From Adiantum capillus-veneris (taxonomy: Eukaryota; Streptophyta; Polypodiopsida; Polypodiales; Pteridaceae), in NCBI GenBank assembly GCA_014529385.2, contig CM043966.1:87760087-87824086 (forward strand): 64,000 bases of DNA, given 5' to 3'. Positions 17,739 through 29,489 of the stretch are shown in pieces. Position 1 is the stretch's first letter. Each line of letters starts with the position of its first letter. The notes under the pieces were generated by a model, which made no database searches, was not told the origin of the DNA, and was given only the letters and a program-made list of their open reading frames with translations. Made by a program: the position numbers and the translations under genes.

Positions 17739-18393
17739 AGGGTGTAGTTAGCACCAAAAGGGGGAGCCATAAGCAAGAGCACTATGCTATAGCTTGAGAA
17801 TCCAAGCTCAACCTCTCTAGAAGGAGCTCTTGAGTGGAAGCTCATTGTCTAATGCATATGCATGTGTTGTATTAGGGGTGATTAGCAAGGTAGCTCTATG
17901 CCATTGTAAGAGAGAGTGATCATTCAATTGAGAGTAGGAAATCTATCATTTCTTCTACTAGTGTAAGCCCAACATTTGTTGAATCAAGGAGGGTGGATTT
18001 GGAGTAAGCTTGGATACTTTGTCTCTCTTCCAACATAAAGTAATGGACAACAATGATATGTAAGTGTCTTGGTGTTTTTTTTTAAGTTCTTGATAGCTTG
18101 TCTCTGGGTGTTGTCATCAATTTAGCCATAGATCCCACATACTGTAAGAGGGCGACAGGGTGGAGAGGACTCCCCTGGCTTTAAGACAGTGATTGGGGTG
18201 GCTTTTCTTGTGATGTGTTGTGGTTTAATTACTCAAGCTATGTTGAACAAATACTAATCTCACTTTCATTGGTCATGACAGATTTGTAAGAAGGTATTAG
18301 TGTAACAATCACCCCCTCCCCCTTCCCTCTTTTTCTTACATATATAATTGTGTTTGCTTGATCACTGTTGAACATTTCAAAGCAGCCCGAGCA

Positions 18394-18396
<3 letters not shown>

Positions 18397-18469
<73 letters not shown>
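18397..18469. repeat. (CT)n microsatellite in 3' LTR
   Basis: About 36 CT units in U5. Confidence 0.95.
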
Positions 18470-18471
<2 letters not shown>

Positions 18472-18643
18472 ACGTCCTAGTTCACATCCAAAACTAGGTG
18501 GTGCCCCAAATTTGTGTAGGGTTAGGTTGCAGGTTTGTGTGTGTGTTTGCTGTTTTTTCCAACCTCAACCCAATTGAGCAGCACGGGAGCCTAGAAAAGT
18601 GCTTAGAGGCCACTCTTCTTGTTGCCCGCCCCGGACCGCCTCA

Positions 18644-20059
18644 CCATCATGAAGAAAGATTTGTCTGACGAAGTGTCAATATCACTACCTTCCTCAACAA
18701 TCGGTGCTAGTGGATCTAACCTTGCCTAAGTTACACTCTCTTCAGTGGACACTACGCTACCTTGGTCACCTACCACCTTCTGGTCTCTAACAATGTATCT
18801 TCCTGATCTCAAATTGATCAAACTTATCAATGCAACTTATCACAAGTTCAACCGCTAACCTGGCAATAGATTAGTTTCTGCACAACTTCTTGCTTTGTTG
18901 CTGAATATACCTTTACACAAGAGTTTTAATTTATGCAATTGAATCAAAGCATTTATCTGCTAGAGGTTATCTTAGTAATGATTGGTATAAATGGAGAGTT
19001 AATCTCAACCACTACTGTATTCTATACACTGTTGATGTTCCGGATTAGGTTGCTAATCTGAAACAGTACTTTTCTCTGATGTTGGCCAATTTACGCAAAA
19101 AAGCTTGAACTTAGTCTTTGCTTTGTCAAATGGGCAACCAAGGTCCAAATTTACTTCTGAACGAAGTTCCGGAACCCTTAAGCCAAATAGAACCTCACTG
19201 TCTAGGCCAGGTCAAATTTTCCTTGCAGTATGCCCCAATAGACATCGTACGCGTAGGATGTCTCCTGCTGCATTTTGCCTAGATTTCTGCACTGTTGTTT
19301 CCCCTTATTGTGCTGAGCTTACAGCTTTTTTTATTTTTTGATTTGGACTTCTATAAGCTGGTCAATGAGTCAGAAATCTGTTCCGACTGCCTGGTGATGG
19401 TGTTGATCAGTCTAATCAACTCCAAGTTGGACCCAAAATTGATTAGCAGGCTTGCCTTAGGCTATATAACACCTTACAATGCTCAAAGTCCAATTATGGC
19501 TTCATTTTCTTGCATTAGACATCCTACGTGTAGGATGTCTTTTTCTTCAGAATGGCTTTAAACTCAAGACTTAAGCTCTCCTTGAGCTGATGATCACCTT
19601 GGTATACTCAGATTTCAGTTTGGAGTCCCAAATCACTCAGAAGACATCCTACACGTAGGATGTCTTTTTGGCCTGTTTGACCCCAGATTTGTTCCACAGC
19701 TTCCCCTTATTGTCAGTATCCCAGTGGTATGCTTAGATTTTGATTTGGATGTCAAAAGTCTCAAACTTCAGCTGTTTTTGCTTTTTCAGTCAAAAGTGCT
19801 AAAGTCCACTTTGAACCCAATTTTCTTACCCGAATGAGGTGAAACCCCTTTCAGTCACTCAATATATCATGCAAGACACACTCATGCTGCCATCTTATGT
19901 CAAATCATACGCCACCAAATCTTAAAAATTTTGGCATTACGACGGCGTAAAAACGAATATTCACAAAATTTTCATTCCATAACATCAGCATTGCATTGCA
20001 TCAACATAGCATAGCATTACATTGCATCATGGTGGGATCTCTACACAATTCTACACATC
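18644..20059 (-). other. Non-coding remnant of large Ty3 family, with leader-2 palindromes
   Basis: No gene seen. Three diverged palindromes of the leader-2 type are centred near 19250, 19528 and 19653 (CGTACGCGTAGG, CCTACGTGTAGG and CCTACACGTAGG cores, each with GGATGTCT arms). On the minus strand they follow the broken gag-PR region at 20.1-24.5 kb, so RT to WxPK has probably been deleted and the next surviving module is leader 2. TGCATTGCAT-like short repeats occur at 19990-20030. Confidence 0.6.
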
Positions 20060-21081
20060 CTTAGATTCTAGGGAGGTTGGGAATACCACCTTGATTACCT
20101 TTCCATTGAAGATCAATTGAATGGTCGAATTCCTTTTTTAGACTTCCACATTTCGAAGCTTCTCCTGTCCACTGGTGAGGTTTGTTCTGTAGCCAAGACG
20201 GTATTCCTCCTTCCTAGGGTTCTTTCTACATCTTTATAGCTATAATCTGTGACACTAATATTTGCAGTGACATCCTTGTTCCTAAGATAGATATAGTTGT
20301 AGCCTCAATCTTGCACCATTTGAGCTGACGCATGGATGGTCTGCCCAATATGATGTCAAAATCTCTACTCTCATTGAAATTCATAATAGCAAATGTGTGT
20401 TCATATGCAATTCCACAAGAGGTTACTACAATCTGCTCCAAGATTCCTATGTGTCTTTCCAGATACCCATCTGCCAATTGAAGTTCATTCTCGTCTTTCT
20501 AAGAGCAGGTTTTTTGCATTTTTTCCACATGGCTTTGGTAGCTATGGCTATTCCAGCCCTATCGACTTAATCTCGTTGTACTCCATCGATAGGGTAGTAT
20601 TTCCTTCTTCACCTTCACAATAATTCCCTACCTTGTTTACTGGTACTGGCTCATGTTTAATTTGTTTTGAGGGTTGTGTCTTTAGTGTGTTTGGAGAAGC
20701 CTTGGGTGAAGGAATTACCAGCCCTATTTTTTCCAAATTTTCCTTGACCTTGTCCCAAAGATGCGGTATGATATGTAGTAACTCTGACAAAGTCAGTGTA
20801 CAACGGATAGGAGATGACATCAGCTCGTGAAGATTTTTAGTATCCATCATCTTAGGATTGGCTTTCCATTGAAATGGGACTTTCCTTACCTCCGATCGAG
20901 TTTCATGGTTACCAATAAATGAAGGTAAAGTCTTGAATGACTGTTGTTTATTGTCTTCCAATATTGTTGTGCATGCATTGTCATATAATGATATGATGTC
21001 ATTTGGATAGAGCTCATGCTCTAGGTGGATTTCTGGGATAGGAGTTGACACAAGTGTGGTACTTCCATCTTTTCTATTCAT
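20060..21081 (-). pseudogene. Gag-PR linker and protease of copy 2
   Basis: On the minus strand, 21081-20548 is open and ends in a CEGEEGNTTLSMEY segment that leads into the protease. About two codons around the catalytic Asp are missing, and after the resulting shift the frame reads GIAIATKAMWKK and QLADGYLE (20477-20226). It continues through CGIAYEHTFAI and FDIILGRPSMRQL. This is the same protein as in copy 1 (12.6 kb) and at 63.1 kb. Loss of the DSG site makes the protease inactive. After about 20060 the element's RT and later parts are missing. Confidence 0.7.
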
Positions 21082-21185
21082 GATCTGTTCCCATAGATCT
21101 TGAGTCCATTGTTCTTTTACCTACGGAATTGGCAGTGGTACTTGAGAGTACATTCCATCTATTATATTGTCTACCACCCATGTAT

Positions 21186-22119
21186 TCAATGGTGTTTCTC
21201 TACAGGATTTGGTAGGTTATTCTTTTCAATTCCCTGCCCCTCTAACTCCTGAATCTTTTCTTGGATTAGTACCTTGGTTTTTGGAGCCATAGGAATAGAT
21301 GGTTCTATAAGCGCTTGAGCGGCTTGGATGAGCTCCTTGCACATCTTTAGCCTCTCTTTCTCATAGCCTGGATAAGGGTACATTAACCACCTATCCTCTT
21401 GGGTTTGGTTAGGCTTTAGCGTTGCCTTGTAAGCTTTCAGAATTGCATCCAAAGGTTTGAACACCTTGTCTACCAAGACCGACCCTCCTGATGGTAGATC
21501 CGATGGTTTTTTTATCTCGTTCTTACCCTTAAGGTCTCTTTCCCTTTGAAGTTGTTCCTCTGTTTTCAGCAATTTGGTTTTCAATGCCGTTTTTTCCTTT
21601 TCTCTTTTGGCTTTCATCTTGTTTCATTTTGCTCCAGGATTTCCTATGGGTTTGAACAGACAAGTTTTCCATCTCTGTTTGGCTGGCTGGGATGTTCCTT
21701 GCTGCCTCATGTGCTTGAGCTCTAGTGACCGCGTTTATCTGAATGTTCGGTTCTGTTTGTAATCCACTTGAGCTTGGCACAATCCACATTTTGTTCATGG
21801 TTGCTTTTCCTTTGTTTTTGGGGTTTTTCGAACAGTGTGGAATGAGATGGTTGGTCATGCATCCGTCACAAAATCCAAAAAGTTTCATCTGTTCTCCTTT
21901 GTTTGGACAAACTATAGCCCAATGATCACCGCCACATTCATAGCATGGTCCTACAGGTGGTGTAGAAGCTTGTGGAGCTCCCATCGGTTGTCCTGTTCTA
22001 GGAGGGTAGCCCCTAGGTTTGTAGCCCTGATTTTCCATGAACATTAGCATATTCTCATCGATCAAATAATGGTTTTTAGTTGGTTGTGCTATGTATGAGG
22101 GCTCGGACATCTCTTCCAA
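21186..22119 (-). pseudogene. gag: Gag C-terminal part with two zinc knuckles (copy 2)
   Basis: Two overlapping frames on the minus strand (22119-21529 and 21617-21186) form one broken protein. The first holds two zinc knuckles, CYECGGDHWAIVC (C59, C62, H66, C71) and CDGCMTNHLIPHC (C84, C87, H91, C96). Both use CX2CX3HX4C spacing, one residue shorter than the retroviral norm. The second is Lys/Glu-rich and helical, then has DRWLMYPYPGYEKERL. A third knuckle lies upstream at about 22.56-22.60 kb. Confidence 0.7.
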
Positions 22120-22499
22120 AACTATCCATGGATTATGTCCCTATGGAGCATATGCATTCCCATCAAATCCTCTTTTGTATGTATTGTCTGAATCTCCTCG
22201 GTATGAGACTACTTGGACCATACTCTAATCAGAAGGTGGTTCTATGGGTTGAAAAATCGTTACCATAGCCCTCTTTTCCTGGGATAAGGGAGGTTGATGT
22301 CCCAACATAGGTTGAGCTTTTTCCTGCCCCAAGATTGTGTTATTTGGCCCTACTTGGTACCTTGGAGGGGGCGGAAGTTTTTGTCCTCCATGTGGTCCGT
22401 ATTGTCTCTCTCTAGCATAGTTCCGATTATAGTCTCTCTAGCATAGTTCCGATTATAGAAACATTCGTGAGTTTCATGGTTTTTCCATTTTTGTTTTGT

Positions 22500-23488
22500 A
22501 GCACACCATTTTAATATTCATTGTGTGTTTACTTATGGCCTTTGTTGAAGGTTGCACCACTGGGTTGGATGATCTCCTTCACAAGTATCGCATTTTCGGG
22601 TGGGCGATTGTCGTGTGTTTGGGTTCGTCCTGTTTCCTTGGTTTATCCTCCTGATCACTTCCTCGATCATTAGATCAACGTCCGTCACAATTGGGTTTTG
22701 CCCTCCCAATTTTGTCGTGGACTCACCAGTGGTTGAAGAGGGGCTACTCGTCCCCTGATCTGTGTCTTCAGTCACCTCCCCATATGCCTTGCAATTATCT
22801 ACAAAATACAAGGCCTCTTTTGTGACCTACTCAAAAGTTATACATACCTTCAAGTGAAAGTCCTTTTTTAGCGTGTCATTTCGCAAGCCTTCTATGAAAA
22901 GGTCCGATAGTCTTTCATCGTGAGGTAGTTCTCAAGCATGGCATCTATCTATGTATTGTTTGAAATGAAGTGATGCTTCCTTCACTTTCTCTTTTTCCTT
23001 TTGCCTAAATGCATAGATCTAGGAGACAGTGTTATGCTTGATCCCCCTTTTTGAGAATTCCTCAGTGAATTCTCGGAGAAGTTGCTCAATACTTGGGAAT
23101 TCCAAGTTGTTTAATGGTTGGAACCAAGTCAAAGCAGTACCTTCTAATGTCAACCCAAATCCTTCATATTGAGTGTGGAAATCAGTTACCTATTCCGCTC
23201 TCAACACTTGTTTGAAGATTGAAACATGGGCATACGGATCTCCGGATCCATTATACTTTTTGGGTACGCATTTTTCCACCTGAGATGGTCGCGTACATCT
23301 GGCCTCTACAACCATTCTAACAACTCTTGGTCTGCCTGGTGTAGCTTCTCTAGGTTCATATCTCCTCTTGGTACTAACAATGGTATCCTATCCGCTATAT
23401 GTTCATCAAGTTGATCTCGTGTAATAGTCGGAGGGATTCTAGTGGTGTAAGTGATGTCAGGAACAATACTGCCCCTATGTGTGTTCAT
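22500..23488 (-). pseudogene. gag: Gag capsid-like region and first zinc knuckle (copy 2)
   Basis: Minus-strand translation gives a Ty3 Gag core (YNGSGDPYAHVSIFKQVLR, then YEGFGLTLEGTALTWFQPL and FIEGLRNDTLKKDF) broken by several TAG codons. The open piece 22811-22533 ends with CDTCEGDHPTQWC, a CX2CX3HX4C knuckle. The homologous Gag at 58.9-59.5 kb is aligned and equally broken. Confidence 0.7.
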
Positions 23489-24470
23489 GGAAGCCTAGAC
23501 ACCATCGGTCCTAAAGGTTCTATTTTTGGGACTCGTTCATGTCCATAAGAATTCTCCACCCTGGTTCTCAAGGAGCTCACGGGTACATTCTCAGGTCTGC
23601 TGTGAGTAGTCATGGTTTTTACTTCCTTCGGATTTACATAGCATTGGTGGAGTGGTCCTCCAAAATATGTATATCTCTTGAACTCCTTACGATCCATTGG
23701 AGAGTACTTTTGGCCATACTTGTCCATTATGACCACCTGAATACTTCTGCCCTCCATGTACGTGTAAACATACAAGTTTTTTTGGTCTGTCAATTCTTTG
23801 ATGCGGGGCTCAACACATTCTTAATAGAGTGTTTTTTCTCCATTATTGAACTTATAAACCCCACATATGTGTTTTCTATGTTAAAATGCTCTGTCTCATT
23901 GGTGCATCTGAGTACCACATTTTGTTTCTCCATTTTTGGTGGTGCATCGGCCATAACATTATCTACCTTGTCCTTGGTGCCGGTTATTCCCCATTTATCC
24001 ACAATAAAAGGGTTACGAACCACCAGGTACATCACTCCCTCTCGGTCAAAATATCTATCCCTGTCATAATCAACATCTACAAGGTCTCTGAACTCGCTCG
24101 GCTTATTTTCCAACTTAACACAGTAGCGGTCCATTCCATCCTTATAGATTTTTCCCTTAAGCACATTTTCAAATTGAAACTTCAAATACAATAATTTTAC
24201 ATCAGATGCAGGCTGAGAAGGACCTGCACCCATCCAAGTTTTTCCCTTAGGGTTTGACTTGTTAGAGTCTTCTGTCATGAGGCTGTATGATCTCTCAGAC
24301 AAAGTGTCAGAGAAACTCTCCTCTAAAATGGGTTCCAAAGGCGGCAGTGGTCTCTGATTCACACTTTCTTCCGTCAAGTGATTACTCCCTTGATCAAAGA
24401 TACTGGGGTTCCTATTCTGTACAATCTTCCTAATCGCAAATTCATGAAGGATTGGTAATACAAAATCCAA
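23485..24470 (-). pseudogene. gag: Gag N-terminal region (copy 2)
   Basis: A 226-codon frame from 24470, then a shift near 23820 into a 102-codon frame (23793-23485). Both are acidic to mixed in composition, with a Tyr/Asp-rich DVDYDRDRYFDREG stretch. No known domain; position identifies it as Gag N-terminal or a pre-Gag ORF. It follows the palindromic leader. Confidence 0.55.
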
Positions 24471-24754
24471 ACCGAGTTACCTCATTAAATCGTTTGAATC
24501 TCCTGTTTGATATTGCTTGCTGGGTAGTATCTTCTAGTACCTACAACCTGTGAAAAAATTCCTTGATAGCTATGAGCTTACAGCCATTCTTGTTAGTTCT
24601 TGCTTTTAATCGACAAAACTTAGCTGACTTTTTTCAGTAGCACACAATTCCCTACACATCCTCAACAATTTGAGTCCAATTTCATTTTTGAAAGAAGCAC
24701 CAGGATGCTATGGACTAGCCATTTGTATTGTAAGTTTCTGTCTCTGTTCTGACT

Positions 24755-25910
24755 CAGAGGTACATGGTCGCGATCCATGTTGAGAAGCCAATTGAACTTT
24801 TGTTGCTATCATCAGATTTAACATGATTAAGAGGTCTTATGGTACCAAAAAATTTAGAAATGAACCTCTGGATTGGAGGCTAAGTTGATTTTGTCACTTT
24901 GCCTAAGCTTTTGTTAGTTTTGAGCTGTTGGGATGGTTTCTTGCACCCAAATTCAACTCTGGAAGGACCACTAGACTCTCTATGATGTCCTCTAGCTATG
25001 GTACCAGTTTGGTATCAAATTGTGTTAGGGGAACATGGATCGCTATCCATGTTCCTTTGTGTCAAAATACACTAAAATTTGTCCCACAGCTAGTCATTGG
25101 CCTAGTGATGCTGGCTATATGGTTTTTGAATGTTTTAAAGCTTTGTAGGACAGACAAAAGTCAGTTGTAGGGTTTATTTCAGTGGTTTCCCCCTTGATTT
25201 GATCTTTGTCCCCCTTTTGCCCTCTTTTTGAAATTTTCTGATGAGGGTCCTTTGGGAGAAAGTGTTTCAATTGTTAGCACTTCCCTGCTTGCCTATTATC
25301 AGCTCAAAATTCCAAAAAGATACATGGATTGCAATCCATGTTTGGCAAGATTTTGGACTGACACTTTGTGAGCTGATCACACAGGGTATGGTGATGCTAT
25401 TTCCCAAGTCTTTTTGGATTTGATCAATTTTTTCCAAGTGAAAAGCAAGATTTTGTGTCTGTTTTGCGTTTTTTTGCAAACAACTCCTTTTCTGGTATTT
25501 TGACCAGATTTTTTTGACTTTTTGTCTATGGTCCCTTTTGGAAAAGTTGTTCAACTAGTAATGAAGAGTACACTGATCAAATCTTACTCTCAGATGTCTA
25601 CCTGGAACATGGATTGTGATGCATGTTGGGAAGCATCTATACATGAAATTTGGTTATGTTGATTCCTTGCTTCTAGTTGATCCCAATTCTCATCCGTTTT
25701 TGAATTTGGACAATAAAAGTTTAGTTTTTCCTTGTTTTCCCCTTTTTTCAAGGTTTTGCTATGCTCACCCCAATCTTTTGATTTTTTTGATCTTTTAGCA
25801 CTCTATTTCTTACAAAACTCAAGAATTTGATGCCTGAGAACCTGTTCTAAGCAAAGGAAATAGTTTTAGCACATTTTGCCAAAAAAGTACATGGATTGCG
25901 ATTTTAAAGT
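24755..25910 (-). repeat. Palindromic tandem leader 1 (about 285-bp period)
   Basis: Palindromes of the type ACATGGATTGCAATCCATGT are centred near 24770, 25042, 25331, 25616 and 25898 (last one half-eroded), spaced 272, 289, 285 and 282 bp. The sequence differs from the leader-2 palindrome but the period and symmetry are the same. The array lies between the PBS and gag, within the RNA leader of copy 2. Confidence 0.85.
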
Positions 25911-26415
25911 TTTTAGCACTGTCTTTTTCAGTAAGTGTTTTTATGCCCTTCTTGAAAGTTTTGTTGGGTTTGGTCCAGATTTGATGACCATCACTTCTTC
26001 AACTTTTTAGAGTTATGGTCTTCAACACCAAAATAAGGTTTTTTGACAGTTTTTCCCTCGATCCTTTTGGCCCCAAATGATGGTGTAATTTGTTTCCTAA
26101 CCTACTCCTATAAACTAAAATGAATCTACAAACATAACTGAACTGAACAGTACGAAAATAACAACAAAGTGTGTGGTGGAACAGCCCTTTCCAAGCATGT
26201 GAAAAATCAAAGAATGAAATACTATCTTGTACTTCACTCACAACTTTCTTTGCTCTTAAGGAATAGCATTGGCTAGTCTTGGACTCCAGTCTCATCAAGC
26301 ACTAAACCTACGTCTAGCTGCTTCACTGTCTATGTGTAAGTGGAACAGGTATCAAAAGCCTGAAAGGAGAGTTTTGTTTTTGTACACTAATTCACTCACC
26401 ACCTAAGGATCGGTT
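25911..26415 (-). other. Leader segment between PBS and palindromes
   Basis: No supported gene. The open frame on the minus strand here (26298-25999) has no recognisable motif. Confidence 0.45.
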
Positions 26416-26433
26416 TCCCCCGTAGCAACACCA
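26416..26433 (-). promoter_or_regulatory. Primer binding site of copy 2
   Basis: On the minus strand TGGTGTTGCTACGGGGG begins one base after the LTR end CTAACA. Its form is that of a tRNA 3' end complement (TGG first). The tRNA was not identified. Confidence 0.7.
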
Positions 26434-26434
26434 A

Positions 26435-27066
26435 TGTTAGCGGCTCGCCGCGACGGACGTCTGCAACATATCTCTTTTGTACTAACATAATGTCAATATG
26501 CAAGGAAGCGACTCAGGATGGGGGACGGAGACTTAATGAGAGTGTCAATCTCACCAAAGTGAACTCAGGGGCTAATCATTCTACGACAAAAGAAAGTCAA
26601 CCACTTTCTAGTCAGACAATCAGTATGCGTCCAATCTCACCACTCTAGGTCATCACGCCTTTGCGACATCCAAACGAATCCAGAATGCCATGAAATTTAA
26701 GGAGAGGTATCTCTCTCTCTCACACATACACACACATACACACACGGAGGTGAAGAAGAAGAAGATGGAGATGGAGATGGAGCAAGAGCACTCTTATATT
26801 GCACAAATGAGAGAATGAGTGAATTTTAGGTTTAGTTGACTTATATATGAGCTCGCCCCATTCACACTTGGGCGTCCATGCTTAGCCAACTAATCCCTTG
26901 AATGTTCCAGTTAGAGTGCGCCTCTCATCGGCGATCACTCTTACCCTTTTCCTATTGGACCGACAAGCCTGGTACTTGACTCTACCAAATAAATAATACA
27001 ATATCCGCCATAGGTTAGAACGTCCGTCGTAGGTGATAGGGTGTCCATGAGCCGTGAGGGTTAACA
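26435..27066 (-). repeat. LTR of large Ty3 family, flanked by PPT and PBS
   Basis: 632 bp on the minus strand, TGTTAACCC to CTAACA. It has a PPT just upstream (27068-27079) and a PBS just downstream, so it serves as 3' LTR of one element and 5' LTR of the next. A TATA-like ATATATAAG lies at about 26842-26850. Parts match 29.5-29.98 kb and 59.6-60.16 kb. Confidence 0.8.
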
Positions 27067-27067
27067 T

Positions 27068-27079
27068 GCCCCCCTTCCT
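27068..27079 (-). promoter_or_regulatory. 3' polypurine tract
   Basis: AGGAAGGGGGGC immediately before the LTR TG on the minus strand. Confidence 0.75.
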
Positions 27080-28599
27080 GATGTAGATTCCGTCCTCGGA
27101 AGCTATTGAGTTGAAGCTCGTTGGTTGAGGTGGAAGAGCATTTGAGATGAATGTCCTTAGCCTTCTTCAGTCACTGCAAAATCAAACAACATTGGCACAG
27201 TAATTGCATTCTCATAAGAGATTAAAAAGCATATGCAGTTTTAGGCAGACAAATTGATTGGTAACAGATTTTAACAATTTATCAGCAATAAATATTAAAT
27301 TACAAATGTAATCAAATGCATAAACAGATGTAAAGGTAAAAAATTAAACAAGTCTAGGATCGCTAATTTAACGGTCGAAAGGCACTAGAGATCGACTATT
27401 AATACCATGGGTAAGCTTCTTAATTTTGTCTGGTCAATTAAGTTGTTTAATCGCGAGAGCCAAGTATTTCATGTTCGAGGGCTGACTAGAGGCTATACCT
27501 AGAAGACCTTGTAGTTAAGCTACGATAAAAGGAATTTCTCATGAAATCATCGCCTAACTGATTACCTTTTCTTTGACCCCCCAAAGTCTTTTCACAGTGA
27601 TTCAATTTTGATGTGTGTGCTTATTTTGTATGCCTTGGGTTTTTTGCTTTTCAAGGAAAAGCGCCCACACTGGGAACCTCTAGGGCTCTAGTACCATAGG
27701 CGATACATGTGAGTGAAGTACCCAATCAAGCTGAGATTTCTCTTCCAGCTTAAGATTTTACATTGTGGCACTTTGATTTTTTGTTTGTTCGTTTTCAACA
27801 TTTTAATTTTGTAACTTTGGGGGGTCATATAACACTGATACACCTCCCCAGGCTCACCACACTAGTAAACTCCCTTTATAATACTTAAGCTAAAGGTCAA
27901 TAGGGTCAAGCCCACTAGAAAGCCCTAGTACATTTCACACAATGCTGCCTAGATCAGATTAAGAACCTAAGTAACCATTGATTATTAGGAAGGCATTCCC
28001 CATGGTATTAAGAGAAGATCTCTAACACCTAACTTGGTCAAACTAGCTTAGTCGGCGGACAGCTTGATTTTTAAACCTAGACAAGTGATTATGACAAAAA
28101 ATTACATTGAATTAAATGTTTGATACTAAGCAAATGCATTGAATATTATGCTACCAATCACAATTAAAGCAGACAAACATGGATGCAAAAAAGATAAGGG
28201 GAAATGCTAATGGACAAGAAACACCTGTTTGTGTTGATGGTCGCGCTTGATTTGAAGTGTGAATGAGAGAAAAATTCCATGAAGGTCCAAATCCTAACCA
28301 CAGCAACACGTTCTTGTACACACTATAAAACACAAAGAATACCTCTAGGAGGCACATCAGTGGGAAAAAGGAACTTTTCTAATCACTCAACTCTAAAATA
28401 GAAACACTCCTATTGTACTAATTCTACCTACCCTCCATCACTCGAGTGATAAGGATCAAAGGTGTTTTATGGCATAGGTTTCTGTTTTAGTGTACCGGAT
28501 GTGAATGTGTAGGTCTGAGTCAAATGTTTTGACTTTTATTGTGAATACTCGTTTGCTAATTGCTCTTGCTCTTTATTATTTTTGTTTTTTGTGAGTATA
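27080..28599 (-). other. Non-coding 3' region between internal TATA and 3' PPT
   Basis: No ORF. 27160-27540 aligns well with 60360-60740, so the segment is a genuine part of the element's 3' region rather than random filler. In copy 1 the corresponding interval carries leader 2 and the coiled-coil ORF instead. Confidence 0.6.
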
Positions 28600-28705
28600 A
28601 GGCTTTATATATACATTCCCTAAGATTGGGAGATAGAGGTCAGGGAGGAAGGTTGAGAGGGAAGCAAGTGAATGATGGATGTCAGCAAACACTCCCCCCT
28701 TCCTT
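28600..28705 (-). promoter_or_regulatory. Internal PPT-like tract plus TATA-like box (copy at 28.6 kb)
   Basis: Minus strand: AAGGAAGGGGGGAG (28692-28705), then TGTTTGCTGACATCC from 28691 as at an LTR start, then TATATATAAAGCC at 28602-28615. The same order occurs at 60.97-61.08 kb. Confidence 0.6.
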
Positions 28706-28712
28706 GGGTAGA

Positions 28713-29420
28713 TCATGCCGTTTGAAATGAGCTCGTCACCCTTTGAAACCAATTGTTCCAATTGGTAATAGGTGAGGATTTTTGCCAGTAGTTTTCTATT
28801 ACCTTAGGTGCCTCGTCAAGTTTTAAGGGTGGTAAGGTACTCTCCCAGGATCGAACTTGAAGTGGTTCATCAGGTGATTCTTGAACAGTGGGAGGTGTGG
28901 ATTCCTTTGTAGCTTCATGGAGGTCCACTATTGTACGTGGAGGCTGTGGAGAAGCTTTTACGTCTATGGATGCATTACATGAGGAGCTAGAAGCTTCATG
29001 GGAGTCCCCCCTTCCTAAGCTAGGTGGAACAAATCGTTCTTTTTTCGGTACCCAAACTAGCTCTGGAGGTGTGTAGCATTCTATGATTTTTTTCTTTCCG
29101 CAATCGTTGATTTGTTTTGGAGCTACGGGATTGAGCTCACATGGGCCTAGTGACAAGTAAGAGCACAATCTACGCTTTGGCACCCAGATTTGATCATTTC
29201 CTTGATAGTAGCCTTGGGCTTCCAATAGTCGTTTAGGAATCCAACACCACGTCTTCTTACATTTCTTGGAGCGAGTGGTACGTTTCTTACAAGGCTTCTA
29301 TTTTTCAGCACTAGAGATGGTCGCTAAAGAAGCTTTAGGGACCCACTTGTATGTTTTCTTCGTTACATTAGGATGAGTCTTGTCAGAAGCTATATGCATT
29401 GCTTGTAGCATATTTAAGGG
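28713..29420 (-). pseudogene. WxPK-repeat ORF (second copy)
   Basis: Minus-strand translation shows YKWVPKASL, CWIPKRLL, IWVPKRRL and LVWVPKKE motifs about 25-45 residues apart. One TAG interrupts it near 29297-29299, and the last 170 codons (29225-28713) are open. The tail is Ser/Pro-rich and ends just before the internal PPT. It is homologous to 61.08-61.87 kb and related to 6958-7683. Confidence 0.65.
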
Positions 29421-29489
29421 TACGGGCATTTCATCCCCCTCAGGTGTTACCCAGGTCGTCCCCCTATTTCCCCAAGTGTCTATGGTGCG

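Larger units (their letters stand above)
12650..18643 (+). mobile_element. Gag-only (non-autonomous) LTR retrotransposon with truncated 5' LTR
   Basis: The element consists of a partial 5' LTR (12650-13456), PBS, one long gag-like ORF, PPT and a full 3' LTR (16007-18643). There is no PR, RT, RH or IN. The last 17 or so codons, the PPT and the LTR start match the 3' end of an IN-carrying element at 38.4-39.4 kb, which is the likely autonomous partner. No target duplication can be tested because the first part of the 5' LTR is missing. Confidence 0.8.
16007..18643 (+). repeat. Full 3' LTR, about 2.64 kb
   Basis: It starts TGATAGCCATTTTTCGG right after the PPT and ends GACCGCCTCA. U3 is about 1.75 kb and AT-rich. 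TATA lies at 17730, and R-U5 holds a long CT tract. The first part is closely similar to the LTR starting at 39402 and again at 39569. Short open frames inside it are not supported as genes. Confidence 0.85.

Noticed and set aside
12650-18643. Target site duplication for the gag-only element
   Set aside because: The true 5' end of the 5' LTR is missing, and the bases after 18643 (CCATC) do not match those before 12650.
23539-24194. Plus-strand frames opposite the gag N-terminus
   Set aside because: They are antisense to the Gag segment identified by position and homology, and have no motif.
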